A stretch of DNA of 64,000 nt from Pseudomonas paralactis (lineage in GTDB: Bacteria; Pseudomonadota; Gammaproteobacteria; Pseudomonadales; Pseudomonadaceae). Made by a program: the position numbers and the translations under genes. Positions 5,984-16,099 of the stretch are shown in pieces (within the stretch, counting starts at the first letter, position 1; each line of letters opens with the position of its first letter). The DNA lies in assembly GCF_001439735.1 (NCBI RefSeq), contig NZ_JYLN01000006.1, positions 62,001-126,000 on the forward strand, given 5' to 3'. Under the pieces are notes generated by a model. The model did no database searches. It was given only the letters and a program-made list of their open reading frames with translations, and was not told where the DNA came from.

Positions 5984-8737
5984 TCAGGCACTCACTCTGG
6001 CTTCGCTGGCCAGCCGCGCAATCGCCATGTCCAGTTCATCCAGCGCGGCCATGGCCTTGGCATCATCCTGTTTGAGCAGGGTTTCAGCGCGTTGGCAGGC
6101 CGCGCGCAGTTGTGGCACGCCACAGTAGCGTGTGGCGCCGTGCAAACGGTGCACGCGTTCGATCAGGGCATGGTTGTCATTGGCTTCGCGGGCGACGGTA
6201 ATCGCCAGGCGGTCGGCTTCCAGGGAGGCCAGCAGCATGGCGAGCATATCGGCGGCCAGGTCGGCCTTGTTGGCCGCCAGGCGCAGGCCTTCCTCGTGGT
6301 CGAGCACCAGCAGTTGCACGCCTTGAGCCAGGCCTTCGTTGACGCGTTCCGGGCCTTGGTTACGCAGGGCCAGGCCGGTCCACTTCAACACCACCTGGGC
6401 CAGTTGCCGCTCGCTGATGGGTTTGGTCAGGTAGTCGTCCATGCCGCTTTGCAGCAGGGCGCGTTTTTCATTGGCCATGGCGTGAGCCGTGAGGGCCACC
6501 ACCGGCAGCGGCGTGCCGTGTCGCTCGCTTTCCCACTGGCGAATCGCCTCGGTGCTTTGGCGACCGTCCATGCCGGGCATTTGTACATCCATCAATACCA
6601 GGTCGAAGGTTTCCTGTTTCACCGCATCAATGGCCGCGTAACCGCTTTCCACCGCCAGTACCTTGGCGCCCATGTCTTCCAGCAGGGTTTGTACCAGCAG
6701 CAGGTTCGCCGGGTTGTCGTCCACGCACAGCACACGTGGCGCACGGCTGGACAACGGCTCTCCCGGCTCGCTGCGTGACGGGCGAGGGCTGATCAGGTCG
6801 GCCAGGGACCGGCGCAGCTTGCGTGTACAGGCGGGCTTGGCCTGCAATTGGCTGTTGGGGTTGGGCACCGATTGGTTGAACAGCATCTGCTCGGTGGTCG
6901 GGCACAGCACCAGTACCTTGCAACCCAGGTGTTCAAGGTCCCACAAATGTTGGTTGAGACGCTCGGGCGGAATGTCATTGGCGGTGACGCCAAGCACGGC
7001 CAGGCTGATGGCCTGTTCGGTCTGGTGCGCACTGGTAATGCCATTGGTCAGGCTTTCCAGGGTATTGAACGGTGTGACTTCCAGGCCGCAGTCTTCCAAT
7101 TGATGTTGCAGAGCCTGGCGCGCCAGTTCGTGGTTTTCCAGCACGGCCACGCGGCGTCCCAGCAGCGGTGGGGCGGGCAGGTCTTCGACGTCGTCGCGGG
7201 TCTTGGGCAGGTTCAGGCTGATCCAGAACTCCGAGCCTTCACCTGGTGTGCTGTCGACGCCGATTTCGCCGCCCATCTGCTCGATCAATCGCTTGGAAAT
7301 CACCAGGCCCAGGCCGGTGCCGCCAGGCTGGCGCGACAGCGAGTTGTCGGCCTGGCTGAACGCCTGGAACAGCGCGCGTACATCCTGGTTGGACAGGCCG
7401 ATGCCGGTGTCTTGCACGCTGATGCGCAACTGCACGCTGTCTTCCTGTTCGTCCTCGACCATCGCCCGGGCGACGATGGTGCCTTCGCGGGTGAACTTGA
7501 TGGCGTTGCTGATCAGGTTGGTCAGGATTTGCTTGAGGCGCAGCGGGTCGCCCACCAGCGCCAGCGGCGTGTCGCGGTACACCAGGCTGACCAGTTCGAG
7601 CTGCTTGGCATGGGCGGCGGGAGCGAGGATGGTCAGGGTGTCTTGCAGCAAGTCCCGCAGGTTGAACGGCACGCTGTCGAGCACCAGCTTGCCGGCTTCA
7701 ATCTTGGAGAAATCGAGGATTTCGTTGATGATGCCCAGCAGGTTGTCGGCGGACTTTTCAATCGTGCCCAGGTAATCCAGCTGGCGCGGCGACAGCTCGC
7801 TTTTTTGCAGCAGGTGGGTAAAGCCGAGGATACCGTTGAGCGGCGTGCGGATTTCATGGCTCATATTGGCCAGGAACTCGGACTTGATGCGGCTGGCCTC
7901 CAGGGCCTCCTTGCGTGCCAGGTCCAGCTCGATGTTCTGGATCTCGATGGTCTCCAGGTTCTGACGCACGTCTTCGGTGGCCTGATCGATGCTGTGTTGC
8001 AGTTCTTCCTGGGCGTTTTGCAGGGTTTCGGCCATGCGGTTGATGCCCGATGCGAGCTGGTCCAGTTCCTGGCTACCCAGGGGTGGCAGTCGCGTTTCCA
8101 GGTTGCCGTCCTTGAGCTGGGCCACGGCTTGCTTGATCTGGCCAATCGGCGAATTGATGGTGCGGCTGATCCGCAGTGCGAGCGCTGCGGTAAACATCAG
8201 CCCGATGGCGATCAACAGCAGGCTGGCGAACAGGCTGCGGTAGCCGCGCAGCAACATGCCATTGTGTGAGAGTTCCACTTCGACCCAGCCCAGCAGGCGG
8301 TCGGCCTCATCAGGTATCACGTCGCCGGCGAGGTTGCGATGACGGCCGAATACCGGCAGCAGATAGCGGGTGGCATCGTTGCCGGTGCGCTGCAACAGGC
8401 GCGAACTGTTGCCGGTGGGCGGCAGGTTGAGCATGGTCGGGCCGGCGTGGGCCATGGGTGAGCGGTCCGGCGCCAGGAACGACACGGCGCGCACGTCCGG
8501 TTGCTCCAGGGACTGGGTGGCGATGCGCTCCAGCAGCTCGGTGTTCTTGTGGCCCAGGGCGGGCGCTACCAAGGGCGCCAATTGCTCGGCGATCATTTCG
8601 CCGCGTTGCAGCAATTGGCTCTGCAACTCCGACAGTTGCATCCAGGTGAAGTAGCCTCCCAACAACAGGGCCATCAGGCTGGTCGGTAATAAGGTCAGCA
8701 ACAGTACGCGGCCTTTTATCCCCATTCTTCTAAGCAC
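5984..8737 (-). CDS. gacS: Hybrid sensor histidine kinase GacS
   Basis: A 917-residue membrane kinase, the normal length for GacS. In order: TM1 (about 10-30), periplasmic domain, TM2 (about 168-190), HAMP, HisKA with the H-box NMSHEIRTPLNG (His294), HATPase with DTGIGL and GGTGLGL, a degenerate receiver, a receiver with LVLMDVQMPGMDG (Asp717), and an HPt domain with RVHRLHGATR (His863). GacS activates GacA, which drives RsmX/Y/Z RNAs that titrate RsmA, turning on secondary metabolism including lipopeptides. gacA is not in the window. All phosphorelay residues are present, so the gene looks functional; gacS is often mutated in laboratory variants. Confidence 0.97.
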   Translation of the reverse strand: MLRRMGIKGRVLLLTLLPTSLMALLLGGYFTWMQLSELQSQLLQRGEMIAEQLAPLVAPALGHKNTELLERIATQSLEQPDVRAVSFLAPDRSPMAHAGPTMLNLPPTGNSSRLLQRTGNDATRYLLPVFGRHRNLAGDVIPDEADRLLGWVEVELSHNGMLLRGYRSLFASLLLIAIGLMFTAALALRISRTINSPIGQIKQAVAQLKDGNLETRLPPLGSQELDQLASGINRMAETLQNAQEELQHSIDQATEDVRQNLETIEIQNIELDLARKEALEASRIKSEFLANMSHEIRTPLNGILGFTHLLQKSELSPRQLDYLGTIEKSADNLLGIINEILDFSKIEAGKLVLDSVPFNLRDLLQDTLTILAPAAHAKQLELVSLVYRDTPLALVGDPLRLKQILTNLISNAIKFTREGTIVARAMVEDEQEDSVQLRISVQDTGIGLSNQDVRALFQAFSQADNSLSRQPGGTGLGLVISKRLIEQMGGEIGVDSTPGEGSEFWISLNLPKTRDDVEDLPAPPLLGRRVAVLENHELARQALQHQLEDCGLEVTPFNTLESLTNGITSAHQTEQAISLAVLGVTANDIPPERLNQHLWDLEHLGCKVLVLCPTTEQMLFNQSVPNPNSQLQAKPACTRKLRRSLADLISPRPSRSEPGEPLSSRAPRVLCVDDNPANLLLVQTLLEDMGAKVLAVESGYAAIDAVKQETFDLVLMDVQMPGMDGRQSTEAIRQWESERHGTPLPVVALTAHAMANEKRALLQSGMDDYLTKPISERQLAQVVLKWTGLALRNQGPERVNEGLAQGVQLLVLDHEEGLRLAANKADLAADMLAMLLASLEADRLAITVAREANDNHALIERVHRLHGATRYCGVPQLRAACQRAETLLKQDDAKAMAALDELDMAIARLASEARVSA

Positions 8738-8942
8738 GCCACTCTCCTGCTACCACGTTGTTATCCATTATCCACACAGGCATCCGGCCCGCGCCACCTG
8801 CGCAGTGTAGCCATTTGCACGGTCTGGAATCTCGCAAATTAATGACATGCGGCAATCTTCGGGCCATTCGGCGCCGGGTGGCGATTGCCTGTGAACGTTT
8901 AATCTTGAATAATCAGTGATTGAGAATGACTTGCAGACGCTA

Positions 8943-9671
8943 ATGAATCCCGCAGCAGTTGGCTTACCCACAATCCTGACCATCGAAGATGACCCTGTGC
9001 TGGGTGCCTACGTGCATGAGCAGCTTGGTCGCAGTGGTTTCCAGGTGACGTGGTGCCGCAACGGCCAGCAGGGCCTGCAAATGGCTTGCGAGCAGGCGTT
9101 CGACCTGGTGTTGATGGATATCCTGCTGCCGGGGCTCGACGGTTTGTCGATCCTCACCCATTTGCGCAGGAGCCATACCATGCCGGTGATCCTGATGTCG
9201 GCCCTGGGCGCTGAAGCCGACCGCATCAGCGGCTTTCGCCTGGGGGCGGACGACTACCTGCCCAAACCGTTCAGCATGGTTGAGCTGCGTGTGCGCATTG
9301 AAGCCATCCTGCGCCGCGTGGCCCTGGACCGCCGACCCGAGCCGCCGCGCCCGGTGGTGCGCGAGGATGCCCGGGTACTGCAGTTCGATGATGAGCGCTG
9401 TGATGTGGCCTGCCAGGCACAGTGGGCCGGGTTGACGCGCAGTGAATACCGTCTGCTGGAAACCCTGCAGCGCAATGTTGAAGAAGTACTCAGTAAAGCC
9501 TTCCTGTATCAGCACGTGCTGCAGCGTGGTTATGCGCCCCATGACCGCAGCCTCGATATGCACGTCAGTCAGATTCGCCGCAAACTCAAGGCCATCGGCT
9601 ACGCCGAGCGTGAAGTGCGCACGGTGTGGGGCAAAGGCTATGTGCTGAGCGGTCATGATGAAGGGCTTTGA
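8943..9671 (+). CDS. OmpR-family response regulator
   Basis: A 242-residue protein with a receiver domain (acidic IEDDP; phospho-acceptor in LVLMDILLPGLDG; LGADDYLPKPF with the conserved lysine) and a C-terminal winged helix ending VRTVWGKGYVLSG. I chose the ATG at 8943 (MNPAAVGLP) over the in-frame GTG at 8916. It overlaps the downstream kinase by 17 bases, so the pair is co-translated. It diverges from gacS. The signal and target genes are not evident; it is not GacA, which is a LuxR/FixJ-type regulator. Confidence 0.9.
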   Translation: MNPAAVGLPTILTIEDDPVLGAYVHEQLGRSGFQVTWCRNGQQGLQMACEQAFDLVLMDILLPGLDGLSILTHLRRSHTMPVILMSALGAEADRISGFRLGADDYLPKPFSMVELRVRIEAILRRVALDRRPEPPRPVVREDARVLQFDDERCDVACQAQWAGLTRSEYRLLETLQRNVEEVLSKAFLYQHVLQRGYAPHDRSLDMHVSQIRRKLKAIGYAEREVRTVWGKGYVLSGHDEGL

Positions 9672-11016
9672 GCGGCTGCCTGGCAAGCACTCACTGTTTT
9701 GGAAACTGGCCTGCCTGTTGATCGCCTTCTGTTTGCTGATGATTTGGCTCAGTTGGTCGTGGGGCCGCTACATGGAACAGCAGAGTGCTTACCTGTCCGA
9801 CAAATCGCGGGAGATCCTCAACGGTTACGCCGCAGGTGCCGAACTGGCGTGGAGTACGCAAGGCAGCGCTGGTGTGGATGCCTGGTTGCAGCTGATGGCC
9901 AAGCGCGAAACTACCTGGGTGGGAGTGATCGGCAACGATTTGCAATCGCTCGGCAGTACGCCTCTCAACGACAAGGAAAGTCAGCGCCTGACCTTTTTGC
10001 GCGGCCTGGATTGGCCGGTCAGCCGGCATGTCATCGGCCTGCCGTGGATGAAGGTACCGTTTCCGGTTGACCCCGGGATGGGCTCGCTGGTGATCGAATT
10101 GCCGCAGCGCTTTATGCCGGGCCGCTATCAGCTGTTCTGGCGGGTGGTGACCAATGGCGTCATCCCGGGCCTGTTTACCTTGTTGCTGTGCATTGGCCTC
10201 TATCGGCTGCTGATCATGCCCCTCAATCAACTGCGTGAGCAGGCCAATGCCTGGCGTGCGGATCAATTGAATACGCGGATGTCCCGCGATGCCACCAGTC
10301 GTCAGGACGAACTGGGGGAGTTGGGCCGCGCCTTTGACCATATGTCTGAACGCTTGCAGGGCACGGTGCGCTTGCAGCAGCAGTTGCTGCGCGATATGTC
10401 CCATGAATTGCGCACGCCCTTGAGCCGCCTGCGGGTGGCCTGCGACAGTGAGCAGGATCCGACCCGTTTGCGCGAGCGCCTGGGCCGGGAGATCGACGCC
10501 ATGCAACGCCTGGTGGAAGACAGCCTGCAACTGGCCTGGCTCGACAGCGAAACAGCGCCGCTGCCCCAGGAAGATATTCAGCTCCAGGCGTTGTGGGACA
10601 TGTTGCGGGAAAACGCCTGTTTCGAAAGCCATTGGCCGGCATCACGCTTACCATGCCTGTTGCCGGCCGACAGCTGGGTGCGCGGCAACCTGAATGCACT
10701 GGCCCAGGCCCTGGAAAATATCCTGCGCAACGCCATACGTCACTCGCCAGCCGATGGCGCCGTGCTACTCGACGGCTGCCGCGAGGGAGATTATTGGCAT
10801 ATCTGGCTGCAGGACCAGGGCGGCGGCATTGATGAGCAGGATTTGGAACGTATCTTCGCGCCCTTTACCCGCTTGGACGGCTCGCGACCTGGCGATGGTG
10901 GGTTCGGCCTGGGCTTGAGCATTGCCCGCAACGCTGTGCAGCGTCAGGGCGGGCGCCTGTGGGCGCAGAACTGCGGGCCGGGTTTGCGTGTGCATATGCG
11001 CTTGCCGGCCCGTTAA
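9655..11016 (+). CDS. Sensor histidine kinase paired with the OmpR regulator
   Basis: A 453-residue inner-membrane kinase: TM1 (about 14-34), a periplasmic sensor of some 130 residues, TM2 (about 165-187), a HAMP region, H-box LRDMSHELRTPLSRLR, N-box NILRNAIRHSP, and G-boxes DQGGGI and GFGLGLSIA. The architecture is of the CpxA/PfeS type. It overlaps its response regulator and ends three bases before the convergent DUF2062 gene. The ligand cannot be inferred from sequence. Confidence 0.92.
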   Translation: MMKGFERLPGKHSLFWKLACLLIAFCLLMIWLSWSWGRYMEQQSAYLSDKSREILNGYAAGAELAWSTQGSAGVDAWLQLMAKRETTWVGVIGNDLQSLGSTPLNDKESQRLTFLRGLDWPVSRHVIGLPWMKVPFPVDPGMGSLVIELPQRFMPGRYQLFWRVVTNGVIPGLFTLLLCIGLYRLLIMPLNQLREQANAWRADQLNTRMSRDATSRQDELGELGRAFDHMSERLQGTVRLQQQLLRDMSHELRTPLSRLRVACDSEQDPTRLRERLGREIDAMQRLVEDSLQLAWLDSETAPLPQEDIQLQALWDMLRENACFESHWPASRLPCLLPADSWVRGNLNALAQALENILRNAIRHSPADGAVLLDGCREGDYWHIWLQDQGGGIDEQDLERIFAPFTRLDGSRPGDGGFGLGLSIARNAVQRQGGRLWAQNCGPGLRVHMRLPAR

Positions 11017-11019
11017 CCG

Positions 11020-11535
11020 TCAACGGCGACGCAGCTTGCGTTTCTTCCACTGGTGGGCGACCCACCAGCGCCAGTAGGCCATGGTCAAGCAATAGGCCAG
11101 CGCACCCAGCACCAGCCCCAATACCACCGAGCCCAGCAAAAACGGCTGCCAGAGCGTGCTCAACTGGCCGCTGATCCATTCCCAGGTCAGGTCGTCGGGC
11201 AGGCTGCGCGGCGGTACATTCATCAGCCAGGCGCCGGTCAGGTAGGTACAGACGAATACCACCGGCATGGTGACCGGATTGGTCAGCCATACCAGGCTGA
11301 CCGCTATCGGCATATTGCCGCGCACGGTGATCGCCAGGATCGCTGCAAGCAGCATCTGCAACGGAATCGGTATAAACGCCGCAAATAAACCCACCGCCAT
11401 CGCGCGCGCGACTGAATGCCGGTTCAGGTGCCAGAGGTTCGGGTCATGCAGCAGGGTGCCAAGAAACTGTAATGACTTGTGTTCCCTGATGCTGCTGGGA
11501 TCGGGCATGTACCGTTTGAATAAGCGCCGGGGCAT
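11020..11535 (-). CDS. DUF2062 membrane protein
   Basis: A 171-residue protein with three to four hydrophobic helices (AMAVGLFAAFIPIPLQMLLA, LVWLTNPVTMPVVFVCTYL, FLLGSVVLGLVLGALAYCL) and a basic C terminus KKRKLRRR. The RHSVARAMAVGLF and TNPVTMP blocks are diagnostic of DUF2062. The family is widespread and of unknown function, and often lies beside comEC in pseudomonads. It is divergent from comEC here. Confidence 0.9.
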   Translation of the reverse strand: MPRRLFKRYMPDPSSIREHKSLQFLGTLLHDPNLWHLNRHSVARAMAVGLFAAFIPIPLQMLLAAILAITVRGNMPIAVSLVWLTNPVTMPVVFVCTYLTGAWLMNVPPRSLPDDLTWEWISGQLSTLWQPFLLGSVVLGLVLGALAYCLTMAYWRWWVAHQWKKRKLRRR

Positions 11536-11671
11536 AAGGGGTCCAGGTCAATTTGAAGGGCAAGTATGCCCGGATTCTATAAACAGAAAATTCAGACTTT
11601 GTGACAAAACATCATAGGCGCTCCCGGTCAGTCGGCTAAGACTTAAGTGGATCACTGGAAAAGGATGATCC

Positions 11672-13897
11672 ATGAAAACAGGGATGTTCGCGCTGGCGCT
11701 GGGGTTGCTGGCGTTGCGCTGGTTACCCGCGCTGCCGTCTGGCGCCGGGCTGCTGGCCATGCTGATACTGGCCTTGATACTGCTGCCTTTTCGCACCTAT
11801 CCCGTGGCGTTCTTTCTGGTTGGCTTGAGTTGGGCCTGCATCAGCGCACAGTGGGCACTGGATGATCGATTGCAACCGACGCTGGACGGTCAGACACGCT
11901 GGGTGCAAGGGCGTGTCATCGGCTTGCCGCAGCACACACGCACGGGCGTGCGTTTCGAGCTGGCCGACAGTCGGTCCCGTAATGCACGGCTACCCCAACG
12001 TATCCGCGTGTCCTGGCACGGCGGGCCGACCGTAAACAGCGGCGAGTACTGGCGTCTGGCATTGACCCTCAAGCGGCCTGCCGGCCTGCTCAATTTCCAT
12101 GGCTTTGACCACGAAGCCTGGCTGCTGGCCCAGCGCATCGGCGCCAGTGCGACGGTGAAGGACGGTGAGCGCCTGGCGCCGGCGCGCCATGCCTGGCGCG
12201 ATGCGGTTCGCCAGCGCCTGATGGCCGTGGAGGCCCACGGCCGTGAGGCGGGCCTGGCGGCGTTGGTGTTGGGCGACGGTTCCGGGCTTGCACCTGAGGA
12301 TTGGCAAGCGTTGCAGAACACCGGCACGGTGCATCTGCTGGTGATTTCCGGACAGCACATCGGCTTGCTGGCGGGGTTGATCTACGGCTTGGTCGCCATG
12401 TTGGCGCGCTATGGTTGCTGGCCGCGAGGCTGGCCGTGGCTGCCGTGGGCGTGCGGCTTGGCGTTTGCCGCGGCGTTGGGCTACGGCCTGCTGGCGGGGT
12501 TCGGAGTGCCGGTGCAGCGGGCGTGTGTGATGGTCGGCCTGGTGCTGCTGTGGCGTATGCGTTTTCGCCATTTGGGGGTCTGGTGGCCGTTGTTGCTGGC
12601 GTTGAATGGCGTGCTGCTCATTGAGCCCCTGGCCAGTTTACAGCCGGGGTTCTGGTTGTCGTTTGCGGCGGTCGCGGTGTTGGTGCTGGCGTTCAGCGGG
12701 CGCCTGGGGCCCTGGAACGTCTGGCAGATCTGGACCCGCCCCCAGTGGTTGATCGCAATTGGCTTGTTTCCGGTACTGCTGGTGTTGGGGTTGCCCATCA
12801 GCCTCAGTGCCCCGGTGGCCAATCTCTTCGCCGTGCCCTGGATCAGTCTGGTGGTACTGCCGTTGGCGCTGCTGGGCACGGCGCTGCTATGGGTGCCGTT
12901 GATCGGCGAGGGCCTTTTGTGGCTGGCTGGTGGCGCGCTGGATGGGTTGTTCAAGGGCCTGGCGCTGCTGGCTGCACAACTGCCGGCCTGGGTACCGGCT
13001 GAAGTGCCGTGGATGTATTGGTTGGTGAGCCTGGCGGGCGCAGTGATCGTGCTGTTGCCCAAGGGGCTGCCGTTTCGAGTGCTGGGTTGGCCGATGCTGT
13101 TGGTGGCAGTGTTTCCGCCCAGGGATGGGGTGCCCAATGGCCAGGTGGAGGTGTTGCAACTGGATGTCGGTCAGGGCCAGGCACTGATTCTGCGTACCCG
13201 CCATCACACCTTGCTCTACGATGCCGGCCCACGCTCGGGGCCTGTCGATCTGGGCGCGCGGGTGGTCTTGCCGTCGCTGAAAAAGCTCGGGGTAGGGCAG
13301 TTGGACATGATGCTGCTCAGTCATGCCGATGCTGATCATGCCGGCGGTGCGGCGGCGGTGGCTCTTGGCCTGCCCGTCAAGCGTGTGGTGGGCGGTGAAA
13401 CCGAAGGGCTGCCAGCGTTCCTCGCTACACAACCCTGTAGCAGTGGCGAGCAGTGGGAGTGGGACGGCGTGGCATTTGAACTGTGGCAATGGTCTGACGC
13501 GATTGAGGGTAATCCGAAATCCTGCGTATTGCAGGTCCAGGCCAATGGCGAGCGCTTGCTGCTCACCGGTGATATCGACCGCGCCGCCGAACAAGCATTC
13601 CTGGCCTCGCCGCTGGCGGTTCCGACCAACTGGCTGCAAGCGCCGCACCATGGCAGCCGCAGCTCTTCATCCTGGTCTTTCCTGCAGCGGCTGGCGCCAA
13701 CAGCGGTGCTGATTTCCCGGGGGCGCGGCAATGCGTTCGGGCACCCGCATTCGCAGGTGCTGGAGCGCTATCAGGCATTGGGCAGCCGGGTCTATGACAG
13801 TGCCGAGCAAGGCGCTGTACGGTTGCGCCTGGGAGCATTCACGCCACCGACGGTTGCGCGCAGTCAACGTCGTTTCTGGCGCGAACCGTTACCGTAA
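11672..13897 (+). CDS. comEC: ComEC/Rec2 DNA-uptake channel protein
   Basis: A 741-residue inner-membrane protein. Several N-terminal membrane helices and a soluble DUF4131 segment are followed by the Competence domain (GLAALVLGDGSGL, LLVISGQHIGLLAG) and a C-terminal metallo-beta-lactamase-like domain with LSHADADHAGG and APHHGSRSSSS. The protein carries single-stranded DNA into the cytoplasm during transformation, and its C-terminal domain is thought to be a nuclease. The length is normal and all metal-binding motifs are readable. The ATG at 11672 follows AAAGGATGATCC. Confidence 0.95.
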   Translation: MKTGMFALALGLLALRWLPALPSGAGLLAMLILALILLPFRTYPVAFFLVGLSWACISAQWALDDRLQPTLDGQTRWVQGRVIGLPQHTRTGVRFELADSRSRNARLPQRIRVSWHGGPTVNSGEYWRLALTLKRPAGLLNFHGFDHEAWLLAQRIGASATVKDGERLAPARHAWRDAVRQRLMAVEAHGREAGLAALVLGDGSGLAPEDWQALQNTGTVHLLVISGQHIGLLAGLIYGLVAMLARYGCWPRGWPWLPWACGLAFAAALGYGLLAGFGVPVQRACVMVGLVLLWRMRFRHLGVWWPLLLALNGVLLIEPLASLQPGFWLSFAAVAVLVLAFSGRLGPWNVWQIWTRPQWLIAIGLFPVLLVLGLPISLSAPVANLFAVPWISLVVLPLALLGTALLWVPLIGEGLLWLAGGALDGLFKGLALLAAQLPAWVPAEVPWMYWLVSLAGAVIVLLPKGLPFRVLGWPMLLVAVFPPRDGVPNGQVEVLQLDVGQGQALILRTRHHTLLYDAGPRSGPVDLGARVVLPSLKKLGVGQLDMMLLSHADADHAGGAAAVALGLPVKRVVGGETEGLPAFLATQPCSSGEQWEWDGVAFELWQWSDAIEGNPKSCVLQVQANGERLLLTGDIDRAAEQAFLASPLAVPTNWLQAPHHGSRSSSSWSFLQRLAPTAVLISRGRGNAFGHPHSQVLERYQALGSRVYDSAEQGAVRLRLGAFTPPTVARSQRRFWREPLP

Positions 13898-14006
13898 CCC
13901 GGCGTTACCAAAGACTCAGGGCCGCAACGGGCGGGCCTGTTGCCGACGAACCCCGCCGCTGAACCTATATGGTAAAGTGGCGCACTTTTTCGAGGGGACA
14001 TTCACT

Positions 14007-14642
14007 GTGTGGGAATTGGTCAAATCCGGCGGCTGGATGATGTTGCCGATTATTCTGAGCTCCATCGCCGCACTCGGCATCGTCGCCGAACGCCTGTGGA
14101 CCCTGCGCGCCAGTCGCGTGACCCCCGAGCACCTGCTGGGGCAGGTCTGGGGCTGGATCAAGAACAAACAGCTCGACAAGCAAAAGCTCAAGGAGCTGCG
14201 CGCCAATTCGCCGCTGGGTGAAATCCTTGCCGCCGGCCTGGCCAACTCCAAGCATGGCCGCGAGATCATGAAAGAGTGCATTGAAGAAGCCGCTGCCCGG
14301 GTTATCCATGAACTGGAGCGCTACATCAACGCTCTCGGTACCATTGCCGCTATGGCACCGCTGCTGGGCTTGCTCGGTACGGTGCTGGGCATGATCGATA
14401 TCTTCAGCTCGTTTATGGGCGCTGGCATGGCGACCAATGCGGCGGTTCTCGCCGGTGGTATTTCCAAGGCCCTGATCACCACGGCAGCGGGCCTGATGGT
14501 GGGGATTCCGGCGGTGTTCTTTCACCGCTTCCTGCAACGTCGCATCGACGAGCTGGTGGTTGGCATGGAACAGGAAGCCATCAAGCTGGTGGAAGTGGTG
14601 CAGGGCGACCGTGACGTAGACCTGGTCGAGGGCAAAGCGTGA
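14007..14642 (+). CDS. exbB: ExbB/TolQ-type proton channel protein
   Basis: A 211-residue MotA/TolQ/ExbB protein with three membrane helices: one at the N terminus (MMLPIILSSIAALGIVAE) and two in the C half (MAPLLGLLGTVLGMIDIFSSF, ALITTAAGLMVGIPAVFFHRF). GLLGTVLGMI is the family signature. I chose the GTG at 14007, preceded by CGAGGGGAC; a much longer frame upstream runs into comEC and was rejected. It overlaps exbD by four bases (GTGA). With ExbD it should energise a TonB- or Tol-type process; no tonB gene is adjacent. Confidence 0.93.
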   Translation: MWELVKSGGWMMLPIILSSIAALGIVAERLWTLRASRVTPEHLLGQVWGWIKNKQLDKQKLKELRANSPLGEILAAGLANSKHGREIMKECIEEAAARVIHELERYINALGTIAAMAPLLGLLGTVLGMIDIFSSFMGAGMATNAAVLAGGISKALITTAAGLMVGIPAVFFHRFLQRRIDELVVGMEQEAIKLVEVVQGDRDVDLVEGKA

Positions 14643-15067
14643 AATTTCGCCGCAAGCAACGGGAAAATGTCGATATCAACCTCGCGTCATTGATCGACGT
14701 GGTGTTCATCCTGCTGCTGTTTTTTGTCGTGACCACCACCTTTACCCGAGAAACCCAGCTGCGTGTCGATCTGCCGGAGGCGGTGAGCGGTTCATCCGCC
14801 GAAGACCAGCAGGTCAAGCAATTGGATATCGCCATCAGCGCAGACGGCGTTTTTTCAGTGAATAACCAATTGCTGCCGAAAAACGACCTCGCCAGCCTGA
14901 TGGAGGCCTTGCAGAAGGAATCCGGTGGCGACACCCAGCTACCGCTGTCGATCAGTGCTGATGGCAAGACCCAACACCAAGCGGTGATCACTGCCATGGA
15001 CGCGGCCGGCAAGCTGGGCTTCAGCCATTTGCGCATGACCACCGTCGAGGCGGCGAGCCCGCCCTGA
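14639..15067 (+). CDS. exbD: ExbD/TolR-type protein
   Basis: A 142-residue protein with one N-terminal membrane helix (LIDVVFILLLFFVVTTTF) and a periplasmic domain. NLASLIDVVFILLLFF carries the essential aspartate of ExbD/TolR proton channels. It starts with GTG overlapping the exbB stop and ends overlapping the lpxK start, so all are co-translated. Confidence 0.93.
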   Translation: MKFRRKQRENVDINLASLIDVVFILLLFFVVTTTFTRETQLRVDLPEAVSGSSAEDQQVKQLDIAISADGVFSVNNQLLPKNDLASLMEALQKESGGDTQLPLSISADGKTQHQAVITAMDAAGKLGFSHLRMTTVEAASPP

Positions 15068-16077
15068 TGGCCATGTCCGATCGTTTGCTCAAGGCCTGGT
15101 ACGAGGGCCATCCGGCATTGGTGCTGTTGCGGCCGCTGGAGTCACTGTATCGCCGGGTGGTGGAACGCAAGCGTGCGCGCTTCGTGGCAGGCGAGGGCGA
15201 GATTTATCAATCACCGGTGCCGGTGGTGGTAGTCGGCAATATCACCGTGGGTGGCACCGGCAAAACGCCGCTGATCCTGTGGTTGATCGAGCATTGCCGT
15301 CGTAGCGGTTTACGCGTGGGCGTGGTCAGCCGTGGCTACGGCGCCAAGCCGCCGCAGTTGCCGTGGCGGGTCGAGGCCAGCCACAGCGCCGAGGTGGCCG
15401 GCGACGAGCCCTTGCTGATCGTGCAACGCAGCGGCGTAGCACTGATGATCGACCCCGACCGCAGTCGCGCAGTAAAGGCCCTGCTGGCTAGTGAACCCCT
15501 GGACCTGATCCTCTCCGACGACGGCCTGCAGCATTATCGCCTGGCCCGCGATCTTGAACTGGTGCTGATCGATGCCGCCCGCGGCCTCGGCAATCGTCGC
15601 TGCCTGCCTGCCGGGCCGTTGCGCGAGCCGGTAGAACGCCTGCAGAGTGTGGATGCATTGCTCTATAACGGTGCCGGTTCGGACCGTGAGGATGGTTTTG
15701 CCTTCCGGCTGCAGCCCACCGCGCTGGTCAACCTGCACAGTGGCGAGCGCCAGCCCGTCACGCACTTTGCGCCGGCCCAACAGGTGCATGCGGTCGCCGG
15801 TATCGGCAATCCGCAACGTTTCTTCAATACCCTTGAAACGCTACACTGGCAGCCGCTGCCCCATGCTTTTGCCGACCACGCGCCCTACAGCTCCGAGGTC
15901 TTGAATTTTACCCCGTCATTGCCGCTGGTCATGACCGAAAAGGACGCGGTGAAGTGCCGCGCCTTTGCCCAGCCCGACTGGTGGTACCTTGCGGTGGATG
16001 CGGTACCTTCGCCGGCGTTCGTCGCTTGGTTCGACACGCAGCTGATGCGTCTGCTGCCCAATCGTCTATTGCCTTAA
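15067..16077 (+). CDS. lpxK: Tetraacyldisaccharide 4'-kinase LpxK
   Basis: A 336-residue peripheral inner-membrane kinase that phosphorylates the 4' position of the lipid A disaccharide precursor. The P-loop is VGNITVGGTGKTPLI near residue 60; VVSRGYG and ILSDDGLQHYRLARDLELVL are LpxK signatures. An N-terminal amphipathic/hydrophobic stretch fits membrane association. It starts one base into the exbD stop. Its position between exbBD and kdsB ties lipid A and KDO synthesis into one operon. Confidence 0.97.
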   Translation: MAMSDRLLKAWYEGHPALVLLRPLESLYRRVVERKRARFVAGEGEIYQSPVPVVVVGNITVGGTGKTPLILWLIEHCRRSGLRVGVVSRGYGAKPPQLPWRVEASHSAEVAGDEPLLIVQRSGVALMIDPDRSRAVKALLASEPLDLILSDDGLQHYRLARDLELVLIDAARGLGNRRCLPAGPLREPVERLQSVDALLYNGAGSDREDGFAFRLQPTALVNLHSGERQPVTHFAPAQQVHAVAGIGNPQRFFNTLETLHWQPLPHAFADHAPYSSEVLNFTPSLPLVMTEKDAVKCRAFAQPDWWYLAVDAVPSPAFVAWFDTQLMRLLPNRLLP

Positions 16078-16099
16078 CGCTTCTTTCCAGGAATCACTC

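Noticed and set aside
6848..8269. Plus-strand frame of 473 codons opposite gacS
   Set aside because: It is the antisense shadow of GacS; glutamine/valine-rich composition is typical of reverse reading of GC-rich genes.
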